DNA from: an uncultured Marinifilum sp.
Lineage (GTDB): Bacteria > Bacteroidota > Bacteroidia > Bacteroidales > Marinifilaceae
Assembly: GCF_963677195.1 (NCBI RefSeq)
Contig: NZ_OY781918.1
Coordinates: forward strand, 4,080,923 to 4,144,922
Direction: 5' to 3'
Length of the DNA: 64,000 nt
Under the pieces are notes generated by a model that worked only from the letters and a program-made list of their open reading frames with translations, was not told where the DNA came from and searched no databases. Shown here piece after piece: positions 8,744 through 15,861 of the stretch (positions are counted from its first letter, which is position 1; each line of letters opens with the position of its first letter). The translations under genes and the position numbers were made by a program.

Positions 8744-10852
8744 ATGCGATACATCTATCTTACTCTATTTATCTCTTTTCAAAGTATAATTTTGTTTGGT
8801 CAAGTAAATACAGCCGACAGTTTACTATTGCGTTTAAATAAAGAAAAAAATGATACAACCAGAATAAAATTACTAATCAATTTGGGGCAACAGCTTCAAC
8901 CTACCGACATAGATTCTGCATTGACCTATTACGAAAAAGCTCTTAATCTATCTATAGACAAAAATATTAATAAATACGTAGCTTATTGCTATGGTTGTAT
9001 GGCCGACACATATTCTTTTCAAAGTGAGTATAATAAAGCGATTAGTGCATATGAAAACTCTCTTAAAACCTATGAAAAACTTAACAACAATTACGGAACT
9101 TGTTATGCTTTATCGAATATGGGGGTTGCTTACTGGCAGAAAGGAAATCTTGAAAAGTGTAACGAGTGTTATTTACAGGCTTTGTCTATTGCAGAAAATA
9201 GGCAAGACACAATAACTTGTACTAAAATAAAAATTAACATTGCCTTAGTTTTTGGTGAACTTGGAGATCAAGAAAATGCCTTAAAATATCATTTGGAGGC
9301 CTTGCACGAGCTTGAAAAGGCAAACGATATTGATGGCATATTAGCTTCTTTACAGAATATCGGTTGTGCAAAACAAGATCAAAAGAAGTATGACGAAGCA
9401 ATTACCTACTTTGATAGAGCTTTGACTCTTGCCTTAAAAGAAAACAATCTGTATTTAATAGCGATGTCTTATGGAAATCTAGCTTCTGCATATAATGATA
9501 AAGAAGATCTAATTTTGGCTCAAAAATACAACAAAAAAGGCATTGAATATTATAGTAAAGTAGGGAACCACAAAGGTATTGCTCTAAGCAATATATTCAT
9601 GGCAAGTATATCCCTTAAACTTAAACAATTTAAAAAATCGGAGCAATATGGTCTGGAAGCGTTAAAAACTGCCAAAAACTTAGGTGCTCTGGATATAGAA
9701 AAAAGGACATGCGAAACATTAATAAACACGTATGCCCAAATGAAAAACTTTTCGAAGGCATATCATTACCAAAATAAAGTTATACAGCTAAAGGATAGTA
9801 TTTATACAATAGAAAAATCGAAACAGATACGTGAGTTGCAAGCCAAATTTGAATCGGAAAAAAAAGAAAAAGAGAATGAATTGCTAAAGATTGAAAACCA
9901 ACTTAAAACTACTGAAATTGAAAAACAACAAAGTCGCAGTTACATCTTGTACATTTCAATTCTATTCTTACTATTTCTTTTTGTATTGATTTATAAAAGT
10001 CTTAGAACAAAAAAGAAAGCGCATGCTACGCTCGAAGAGAGAAATAAGCTTATTACAAACCAACAGATTAAATTATCGGCAGCATTTGATCAACTCACAA
10101 AAACAAACGAGAAATTAGAAAATCAGAAAAAGAAAATACAAACACAAGCTAAAGTATTAGCTGAAGCAGTTGCCTCAAAAGATAAATTCTTTTCGATAAT
10201 TGCACACGATTTAAGAAATCCTTTTAGTGCAATACTTGGATTTTGTGATCTACTAATGGATAATTACGACACTATAAGTAATGAAGATCGGAAAGAATAT
10301 ATTGCAACTATAAATAACTCGGCAACTACTACCCATATGTTGTTAGAAAATTTATTAACATGGGCGAACTCGCAAAAAAACAGAATTAAAATTGTTAAAG
10401 TAAAAATGGAGTTAAAGACCTTGGTTGATGAAGCTATTCATCCATATATTCCAAATGCATCCTCAAAGAAAATTTCAGTTCAAAATAATATTTCTAAAGA
10501 CTGGTTTATTACTGCTGATAAGTATACATTAACAACAGTATTCGGTAATTTATTTAGTAATGCTATAAAATTCACAAATGAAGGAGGCTCCATAAATTTG
10601 AATGCTATATCGAATAGTAAATTCTACGAAATTCAAATTAATGATACAGGAGTAGGAATGTCAAATGAAACAATAGATTCCCTTTTCGATATCGCTAAAA
10701 ATAATTCTACCCCAGGAACCAAAGACGAGCAAGGCACAGGACTGGGTTTAATTCTTTGTAAAGAATTTGTAGAAAAAAACAAGGGTGAGATAAAAGTACA
10801 TAGCGTAATAAACAAGGGAACAACTTTTACAGTAAGGCTTCCTAAAGAATAG
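8744..10852 (+). CDS. TPR-repeat sensor histidine kinase
   Basis: Membrane-bound sensor kinase, 702 residues. A Sec signal (YIYLTLFISFQSIILFGQ) is followed by a periplasmic array of about six tetratricopeptide repeats (about residues 35-360), a coiled coil rich in Lys/Glu (about 360-400), one membrane segment (YILYISILFLLFLFVLIY), a second coiled coil and a HisKA/HATPase kinase core. The phospho-acceptor is His488 in FFSIIAHDLRNPF; the N-box NLFSNAIKFTNEGG, G1 box NDTGVGMS and G2 box GTGLGLILC are all intact. There is no receiver or output domain and no response regulator next door, so the partner is unknown. This TPR-kinase layout is common in Bacteroidota. LytTR-like repeats lie upstream, and a terminator follows 90 bp after the stop. 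Confidence 0.9.
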   Translation: MRYIYLTLFISFQSIILFGQVNTADSLLLRLNKEKNDTTRIKLLINLGQQLQPTDIDSALTYYEKALNLSIDKNINKYVAYCYGCMADTYSFQSEYNKAISAYENSLKTYEKLNNNYGTCYALSNMGVAYWQKGNLEKCNECYLQALSIAENRQDTITCTKIKINIALVFGELGDQENALKYHLEALHELEKANDIDGILASLQNIGCAKQDQKKYDEAITYFDRALTLALKENNLYLIAMSYGNLASAYNDKEDLILAQKYNKKGIEYYSKVGNHKGIALSNIFMASISLKLKQFKKSEQYGLEALKTAKNLGALDIEKRTCETLINTYAQMKNFSKAYHYQNKVIQLKDSIYTIEKSKQIRELQAKFESEKKEKENELLKIENQLKTTEIEKQQSRSYILYISILFLLFLFVLIYKSLRTKKKAHATLEERNKLITNQQIKLSAAFDQLTKTNEKLENQKKKIQTQAKVLAEAVASKDKFFSIIAHDLRNPFSAILGFCDLLMDNYDTISNEDRKEYIATINNSATTTHMLLENLLTWANSQKNRIKIVKVKMELKTLVDEAIHPYIPNASSKKISVQNNISKDWFITADKYTLTTVFGNLFSNAIKFTNEGGSINLNAISNSKFYEIQINDTGVGMSNETIDSLFDIAKNNSTPGTKDEQGTGLGLILCKEFVEKNKGEIKVHSVINKGTTFTVRLPKE

Positions 10853-10941
10853 AATTCTGTTTTTAACTATATTTGAACAAAGGGTAAGGCTGAACATCTA
10901 AGCTTGAAAATTTCACTTACACACTTTGCGGGACAGTATAG

Positions 10942-10979
10942 AAAAATCCGCTAAGGAGACTTCTTCTTAGCGGATTTTT
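10942..10979. terminator. Bidirectional terminator, copy B of a duplicated hairpin
   Basis: Same 13-bp stem as at 7794-7830 (AAATCCGCTAAG and its complement) with A and T runs on both sides. It again separates convergent genes: the kinase on the plus strand and the S1 gene on the minus strand. Confidence 0.88.
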
Positions 10980-11047
10980 CTATTATATCCAACATTCATT
11001 TACTTGTGGTAACTCATAGCATTAATGCATAAATAATATATCCATTC

Positions 11048-11827
11048 TTAAAATTCTGATGATACTATCTCCAAACCAATGCGTTCTCGCTCAGCATCAA
11101 CATTTAAAACTCTTACCTTTAGCTTATCACCCTCTTTAAAATCTTCTGTATTATAAGATAAATCAGAAGAATAAACTATACCCGAAAGATTCCATTCTAA
11201 TTTAACGAAAAAACCAAATTGGAAAAATGAATCGAACTCAGCAGTCAAGATATCATTTAGCTGATATTTTTGTGCGAATTGTTCCCAAGGGTTTGGCTTA
11301 CACTGTTTTAATCCGAGTGACATTCTATACCTTGCTTCGTTTACATCTAAAACCATTACCTCTATTGTATCGCCAACACTTACAAAACAGCTGGGATGCA
11401 TATTTTTATTGGTCCAATCCATTTCAGAAACATAAACTATACCTTCTATACCTTCTTCAATCAGCACCATACAACCATAATCGAGTACGCGATTAACTAT
11501 GCCATTTACACACTTTCCTTCAGGATATCGTTCTTCTATTCCCTCCCATGGGTTTGCAGTGCACTGTTTCATTCCCAGAATAATGCTCTTTTTTTCTTCG
11601 TTTAATTCTAAAACCATTACCTCTATACAATCTCCGCACGAAACCATATTAGCAGGCTTTAAATTGATAGTTACCCAGGCCATATCCTGACGATGCAAAA
11701 AAGCCAGAACATCCTTTTCTAATTCCACATAACAAGCATAATCAAGCAATTTTGTAACACGAGCTATGTGTTTTGTTCCTTCTTTATATTTAGAGGCAAT
11801 TTTTTGCCACGACTGGTTTTCATTCAT
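11048..11827 (-). CDS. Stand-alone protein of three S1 RNA-binding domains, ribosomal-S1-like
   Basis: A 259-residue protein made of three OB-fold S1 repeats (about residues 15-85, 98-172, 183-259) linked by GMKQCTANPWEGI and GLKQCKPNPWEQF, the typical connectors of ribosomal protein S1. It looks like a middle fragment (repeats 3-5) of S1. The second repeat (EGIEGIVYVSEMDWTNKN) is closest to the MDWTNKN-type repeat 4 that I recall from proteobacterial RpsA, rather than the form I would expect in Bacteroidota S1. It lacks the N-terminal ribosome-docking repeats, so it may bind RNA in trans as a translation or mRNA-stability factor; that is inference. The sequence has several unusual Cys. A decayed second copy lies at 7899-8320, and an IS lies 79 bp upstream of its start codon. 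Confidence 0.85.
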   Translation of the reverse strand: MNENQSWQKIASKYKEGTKHIARVTKLLDYACYVELEKDVLAFLHRQDMAWVTINLKPANMVSCGDCIEVMVLELNEEKKSIILGMKQCTANPWEGIEERYPEGKCVNGIVNRVLDYGCMVLIEEGIEGIVYVSEMDWTNKNMHPSCFVSVGDTIEVMVLDVNEARYRMSLGLKQCKPNPWEQFAQKYQLNDILTAEFDSFFQFGFFVKLEWNLSGIVYSSDLSYNTEDFKEGDKLKVRVLNVDAERERIGLEIVSSEF

Positions 11828-11898
11828 TTAGCAAACTAATAATAAAATTATGATTTCTTTTTACACCTGTAAATACAAGTATTTTAAGCAAAATTGCA

Positions 11899-11932
11899 CG
11901 AATCTAGGATCAGTTTCAAAAGTTGGGTCTGC
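11899..11932. repeat. IS left end: target duplication plus left inverted repeat
   Basis: The 8-bp direct repeat CGAATCTA (11899-11906) precedes the left terminal inverted repeat (11907-11932), which starts GGATCAG and holds the core TCAAAAGTTGGGTCT. It matches the right end in 21 of 26 positions by direct comparison. Confidence 0.95.
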
Positions 11933-11981
11933 GTACAAAAAGGAATATCTTTGCTGATAGAAAAAACACTTTAGATTATAT

Positions 11982-12356
11982 ATGCAAAAGTCACTACTCT
12001 CACTATTTTTTCCAGAAGGTCTTTTAGATTATTTTAATATAATAGATTTTAAAGAGGTTTCTAGCGGGAAAGAAATTTACGAAAGAAGATTAACTATTTA
12101 TTTAGAAGAAAAGAAGATTATTCCTGAGGAATATAAGGATTATTCTATCAAAGCCAGTGGTTTTATGCCAGCACGAGAAATAGAAGATTATCCCATTCGA
12201 GATATGTTAGTTAAGCTTAATGTCAAGCGTCGTCGTTGGGATGTTGTTGTTGATGGCAAGAGTAAAAAAGTAAGTAGAGATTGGAATTTGATCATTTCAG
12301 GAACTCGCATGTCTGCAGAGTATTCTGCTTTTTTAAAAGAAGTTAGTCGATTTTAA
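11982..12356 (+). CDS. Transposase N-terminal region (IS ORF A)
   Basis: A 124-residue protein (MQKSLLSLFFPEGLLDYF...) matching the N-terminal region of ISAon1-type transposases, presumably the DNA-end-binding part. It is rich in charged residues and lacks any DDE motif. The frame ends in CGA TTT TAA; the catalytic frame is open across this point in the +1 register, so a full transposase most likely needs recoding here. ORF A alone could act as an end-binding regulator, as in other IS with split transposases (inference). Confidence 0.85.
   Translation: MQKSLLSLFFPEGLLDYFNIIDFKEVSSGKEIYERRLTIYLEEKKIIPEEYKDYSIKASGFMPAREIEDYPIRDMLVKLNVKRRRWDVVVDGKSKKVSRDWNLIISGTRMSAEYSAFLKEVSRF
12337..12356 (+). 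other. Probable +1 recoding site joining the two transposase frames
   Basis: The catalytic frame opens after a stop at 12334-12336 and ORF A stops at 12354-12356, so the switch must fall in this 20-bp overlap. At its end is CGA TTT TAA TGC: tRNA-Phe on TTT (12351-12353) can re-pair perfectly on TTT (12352-12354) after a +1 slip, with the slow TAA codon in the A site. This parallels the +1 site in prfB (CTT TGA). The next +1 codons read AAT GCG ATC. Slippage on the nearby T6A4 run at 12329-12338 is an alternative. Confidence 0.6.
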
Positions 12357-13413
12357 TGCGATCAGTATTAAAAGCCTTGAAATATATTTAGGAATAAATG
12401 GTGATAAATTTCGAAGACAGTACAAAACAAATTTAAGTGGTTTTGATCAATGGGATAAAAAGCTACACGCCAAAGATTACCTGATATTTCCTGAAAACAT
12501 AGGTTCTAATTTAGCTCTTGATGAAACAGCCTTTTCAAATGGAGAGTTGTATACCATTCTCAGTAACAAAGATAAAAAAGGAAAGCAAGGTAGCTTGGTT
12601 GGTGTGTTTAACGGAACACAAGCTGATTCCATTATAAGTTTAATTCGCGAACACATTTCAGAAGAGTTGCGCTATACCGTTAAAGAAGTTACTCTTGACA
12701 TGGCTGGTAGCATGAATAAGATCGCAAGAAAATGTTTTCTAAAAGCTGAAATCACTACAGATCGATTTCATGTGCAAAAGCTGGCCAATGATGCCGTACA
12801 AGAGCTTAGAATTAAGCATAGGTGGAAGATAATAGATGATGAAAATGCAGAGTATAAGAAAGCGAAATTAGAAGGAAAATTGTATAAACCTGAAATATTG
12901 GAAAATGGTGATACACTGCGACAATTGATGGCTAGAGCTCGTTATGCATTGTATAAATCTCCGGAAAAATGGACTACATCTCAAGAAATCAGAGCTCGTT
13001 TATTATTTGAAAGATTTCCCGAAATTAAGAAAGCATACAGGCTCTCGGATGGACTTAGAAAAATATACAATCAATCTTTAGAACCAAATGTAGCAAGACT
13101 TAAACTAGCACAATGGTTCGATGAAATTGAAAGAGCCGGAATGGATTCTTTTAATTCAATAAAAAGAACTTTTGAAGTACATCATAAACAAATTGTTAAT
13201 TATTTCTTGAATAGAAGTACAAACGCTTTTGCCGAATCTTTAAATGCTAAAATTAAAAATTTCAGAAGATCTTTAAGAGGGATTGTTGATTTAGATTTCT
13301 TCCTTTTTAGGTTATCTAAAAATTTTTGCTTAGCTAAAAAAAATTGTGGAGTAGACCCAACTTTTGATGGTGACCCCGAATCTACAAAACAAGAGGTGCG
13401 AATAAAAATATAA
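12355..13413 (+). CDS. Transposase catalytic region, DDE_Tnp_ISL3-like (IS ORF B)
   Basis: The catalytic part, about 352 codons after the frame switch (NAISIKSLEIYLG...). The first catalytic Asp is in LALDETAFSNGE (Asp codon at 12520-12522), the second in VTLDMAGSMNKIA, and the Glu in NAFAESLNAKIKNFRRS, the usual ISL3 pattern. A stand-alone start at the TTG at 12547 would lose the first Asp, so expression as a fusion with ORF A (about 476 residues) is far more sensible. The frame runs through the right inverted repeat (GVDPTFDGDP) and ends 37 bp outside the IS, so the last 11 sense codons and the stop codon come from host DNA. Confidence 0.85.
   Translation, partial: NAISIKSLEIYLGINGDKFRRQYKTNLSGFDQWDKKLHAKDYLIFPENIGSNLALDETAFSNGELYTILSNKDKKGKQGSLVGVFNGTQADSIISLIREHISEELRYTVKEVTLDMAGSMNKIARKCFLKAEITTDRFHVQKLANDAVQELRIKHRWKIIDDENAEYKKAKLEGKLYKPEILENGDTLRQLMARARYALYKSPEKWTTSQEIRARLLFERFPEIKKAYRLSDGLRKIYNQSLEPNVARLKLAQWFDEIERAGMDSFNSIKRTFEVHHKQIVNYFLNRSTNAFAESLNAKIKNFRRSLRGIVDLDFFLFRLSKNFCLAKKNCGVDPTFDGDPESTKQEVRIKI
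13351..13384. repeat. IS right end: right inverted repeat plus target duplication
   Basis: The right terminal inverted repeat (13351-13376) ends in GGTGACCC and holds AGACCCAACTTTTGA, the complement of the left-end core. It is followed by the 8-bp direct repeat CGAATCTA (13377-13384). The repeat is also coding sequence for the end of the transposase. Confidence 0.95.
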
Positions 13414-13414
13414 A

Positions 13415-13445
13415 CAAAAAAAACTTCGACTCCTTAGAATCGAAG
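13415..13445 (-). terminator. Rho-independent terminator of the DUF3124 gene
   Basis: Read on the minus strand, a stem CTTCGA / TCGAAG with further internal pairs is followed by a run of eight T. It lies about 70 bp beyond the stop of the DUF3124 gene. Confidence 0.75.
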
Positions 13446-13513
13446 AATCTTCTAATATTATTGAAATCTTTTAGATAGACTATTAAAATCTGCAATAAGC
13501 TTAAATTTCCTTA

Positions 13514-14029
13514 TTATTCAACAATTGGTACACCACGAGTTATAAAAGAGAGTCCCTGTTGTCCGTAAGTTGAGATCATTACAGCTTCGAATAAAGGCGG
13601 ATTTTTATCATTCAACTTTGCCCAATCGAAAATAAAATTAGCACCCGAACCTCCCTCAACATCCTGTTCCTTAATTATTATCTCGATAGTTTCCAAGGGA
13701 TTTAAATAAATAGGAGTTTTAATATATTGTCTGATATTTTCTCCAATTGTATTATAATAATCTGCTTTTAAAATATAAACCGTATCGCTTAATGAAATAT
13801 TTCTAATACTAACCGTAGTTGTAAGATCAAATGCTCTATGCTCCTGAACATGATAAATATGGGAATAAATGGGAAGATAAGATTTTCCATGTACATAATT
13901 ATCAAAACTCGCGATATCCGCTTTTTTGCTCTCCCAATTTGCCTGTTGGCTAGGATACTTATTAATTTCATTTTGTCCACAAGCACTAACAAGCATCAAT
14001 ATCACTAGTAATTCAAATATTTTTCTCAT
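13514..14029 (-). CDS. DUF3124 lipoprotein
   Basis: A 171-residue exported lipoprotein. A type II signal peptide ends in LMLVSAC, so Cys17 is the lipidation site. The mature part matches DUF3124: SYLPIYSHIYH, TTTVSIRNISLSDTVYILKA, PIYLNPLETIEIIIKEQD, GGSGANFIFDW and GQQGLSFITRG. The fold is probably an Ig-like beta sandwich in the periplasm; the family has no known function to my knowledge. It is a single-gene unit with its own terminator, next to the IS but outside it. Confidence 0.85.
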   Translation of the reverse strand: MRKIFELLVILMLVSACGQNEINKYPSQQANWESKKADIASFDNYVHGKSYLPIYSHIYHVQEHRAFDLTTTVSIRNISLSDTVYILKADYYNTIGENIRQYIKTPIYLNPLETIEIIIKEQDVEGGSGANFIFDWAKLNDKNPPLFEAVMISTYGQQGLSFITRGVPIVE

Positions 14030-14306
14030 CGATTTAGATTTTTATTACCTTATTATAACGGATATAAACTTGTGGTTTTTAATATAAAATAACCAAAGGT
14101 TTATTCATCTTTTATATCTAATCTTACGAATTTACAGAAGCAAATTATTTTTACAAAAAATATTACGAACAATATATATAATCGAAAAAATATATTTTTG
14201 AGAGCTTTTAAATTGTACTAAATTAAAATCAATAAGTTGGAACATTTACAGATTTAAAACAAATTCGAAGCTTAGATTACTGGAATTATTTTAAATTTTA
14301 TTTGAT

Positions 14307-14696
14307 CTACTCTAACTTTTTCTTCCTTGAAAAAACATAAACAAGAAAAATTCCGAAGATAATAGCAAGTAGGCCAACAAATGGAGCGTATGGGTTTACT
14401 AGCAGAATAATTGAACCTATGAGGTCTTGAAAATTACTATGCCCTATAAAAAAGAGAATAATGGCAGCCAAAATAAACAAGTAAGCAAAAATTCTAATTA
14501 CACCTGGGTATAATGACTCTTTGGCAACAACTAAAAACATAATTCCTAAAGCCAATCTCACCAATATGGCTGCTATGTATAGCCATGTGCTTAGCATATT
14601 GTTTTCGATGCAACCTACAATAATTTCGGATTTAACAAGTAATGAAATTCCCGCAAAAATAATTAATATTCCGAATAATTTGATGATTACTTTCAT
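14307..14696 (-). CDS. Small four-helix membrane protein of unknown function
   Basis: About 129 residues, nearly all hydrophobic, with four predicted membrane helices (VIIKLFGILIIFAGISLL, WLYIAAILVRLALGIMFLVV, IRIFAYLFILAAIILFFIG, YAPFVGLLAIIFGIFLVYVF) and a short basic tail FSRKKKLE. The longest frame starts at 14720, but the ATG at 14696 (MKVIIKLFG) gives a cleaner N-terminus. I do not recognise the family and no catalytic motif is visible. It stands alone, with gaps of 277 and about 150 bp on either side. Confidence 0.6.
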   Translation of the reverse strand: MKVIIKLFGILIIFAGISLLVKSEIIVGCIENNMLSTWLYIAAILVRLALGIMFLVVAKESLYPGVIRIFAYLFILAAIILFFIGHSNFQDLIGSIILLVNPYAPFVGLLAIIFGIFLVYVFSRKKKLE

Positions 14697-14809
14697 AGTC
14701 AGATGAATACAATTGTACAATTCTTTCTTTGTTAATCTACAAAATAATCAAGGCTCAACAAAATAATTAATTCATTAATAAATAGAACATAAGTCATATT
14801 ACAAATACA

Positions 14810-14836
14810 AAATCCCAAGCAAAAAGCTCAGGATTT
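14810..14836 (-). terminator. Possible terminator after the esterase gene
   Basis: On the minus strand the arms AAATCC / GGATTT with extra GC pairs enclose a T-rich loop and are followed by TTGTATTTG. It begins about 30 bp after the esterase stop. The stem is short, so support is moderate. Confidence 0.45.
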
Positions 14837-14867
14837 GTAAGTAAAATTATTTCTGGTGTTATGTATC

Positions 14868-15797
14868 TTATTTTTCGAATAAAAACTCCAAAGGGATGTT
14901 CAATCTTTTACTCCATGCTTTCTCGCTGTGATTTTCTCCTGGAAAATACTTAGTTATCCAATTGGCTTTATTATATCCTTTAGAAATCATTAACGAATCT
15001 ACTTTTTTCTGTATTTCGGGATACAAAGCATCTAAGGTTTGATCACCACAATCGAAATAGATTTTGTGAGTTTTAGGATTGGGCAAATTTTCGCTTAAAT
15101 ATTTCACAAATGCATTTGGAATTGGATTGTTTTCAAGCGTAAATGTACCAAGCCAATGTGTAGACAAACAAGCAGCGCCACCAAATATATGCGGATATTC
15201 ACAAATCGCATACATGGATATTAATCCTCCCATGCTACTACCTGCTACAAATGTATTTTCTTTATTTGTTCGAACAGAATATTTTTTATCGATGTAAGGC
15301 TTTAGCTCTTTTACCAGAAATTTAAGATAGTTATCTGACTGTGGACAAAATACCTTTTTTAATGGAACATGAGAAAGCTTAAGTTGAGCATTTATAGTAT
15401 CTTTTTCAATTTGCGATAAACTCTCAAATGGTTTCTGAGGAAAGTAATCGGGATGTCTGTTTTCTCCGCCATTCCAAATTCCTACCACTATAAAATCCTT
15501 AAGTTTTCCTGATTTTCTAAGCTTTGAGGCAACATCATCAACATCCCATGCTTGTTTGTTCCACGATTTCTCAGCGTCGTACAACATTTGGCCATCATGC
15601 ATATATAATACTGAATATTTATTCTCTAAACAATATCCTTCCGGCAACCAAATATCAACATTTCGGGCGGTAACAAATTCTGACTTAAAATTCTCAACTC
15701 GTTCTATTTTTCCACTTACAACATTTGGTATTTCATTTTGCGCATTTACATGCATAAAAAAGGTCATTACAATCGTTAAAAAAAGAAGATTTCTCAT
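14868..15797 (-). CDS. Exported esterase-like alpha/beta-hydrolase (esterase D / Fes-type family)
   Basis: Secreted serine esterase of the PF00756 family. A Sec signal peptide (NLLFLTIVMTFFMHVNAQ) is followed by an N-terminal SVLYMHDGQMLYD oxyanion segment, the nucleophile elbow AGSSMGG with Ser188, an Asp in YFDCGDQTLD and the His in PGENHSEKAW, so the triad is complete. It is the last gene of the minus-strand glucan operon, separated from the GH13 gene by 64 bp holding a probable terminator, so it may be transcribed less than the genes before it. Family members include acetyl esterases, feruloyl esterases and enterochelin esterases. Removing acyl groups from oligosaccharides would fit the context but is inference. 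Confidence 0.82.
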   Translation of the reverse strand: MRNLLFLTIVMTFFMHVNAQNEIPNVVSGKIERVENFKSEFVTARNVDIWLPEGYCLENKYSVLYMHDGQMLYDAEKSWNKQAWDVDDVASKLRKSGKLKDFIVVGIWNGGENRHPDYFPQKPFESLSQIEKDTINAQLKLSHVPLKKVFCPQSDNYLKFLVKELKPYIDKKYSVRTNKENTFVAGSSMGGLISMYAICEYPHIFGGAACLSTHWLGTFTLENNPIPNAFVKYLSENLPNPKTHKIYFDCGDQTLDALYPEIQKKVDSLMISKGYNKANWITKYFPGENHSEKAWSKRLNIPLEFLFEK

Positions 15798-15811
15798 GTA
15801 CTAGAATTTTA

Positions 15812-15856
15812 AAAAGCCTTATTCATCGATACAAGAACAGATCAAATCAGGCTTTT
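15812..15856 (-). terminator. Possible terminator between the last GH13 gene and the esterase
   Basis: On the minus strand AAAAGCCT pairs with AGGCTTTT across a long loop of about 29 nt, followed by more T and A. The long loop makes it weaker than a classic terminator; it may only reduce read-through. Confidence 0.45.
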
Positions 15857-15861
15857 ATTTT

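Larger units (their letters stand above)
10942..11906. repeat. Duplicated segment, copy B (terminator + intact S1 gene + upstream region)
   Basis: Direct duplicate of 7794-8403, in the same orientation and on the other side of the kinase gene. It carries the intact S1 gene. The IS at 11907-13376 interrupts the upstream part of this copy only, so it inserted after the duplication. Confidence 0.85.
11907..13376 (+). mobile_element. Complete insertion sequence, ISL3-like (ISAon1 group)
   Basis: A 1470-bp element with 26-bp imperfect terminal inverted repeats (11907-11932 and 13351-13376, 21 of 26 matching) and an exact 8-bp target duplication CGAATCTA on both sides (11899-11906, 13377-13384). 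Eight-base duplications are usual for the ISL3 family. It carries two overlapping frames: an N-terminal region and a DDE catalytic region, the split known for ISAon1-type elements. The preserved duplication and open frames imply recent, possibly active, insertion. It sits in the upstream region of the S1 gene (minus strand), 79 bp from that start codon. Confidence 0.93.

Noticed and set aside
12547..13413. Transposase ORF B starting at the TTG at 12547
   Set aside because: This start drops the first catalytic Asp (12520-12522), while the same frame is open further upstream to 12337; a recoded fusion with ORF A is more likely.
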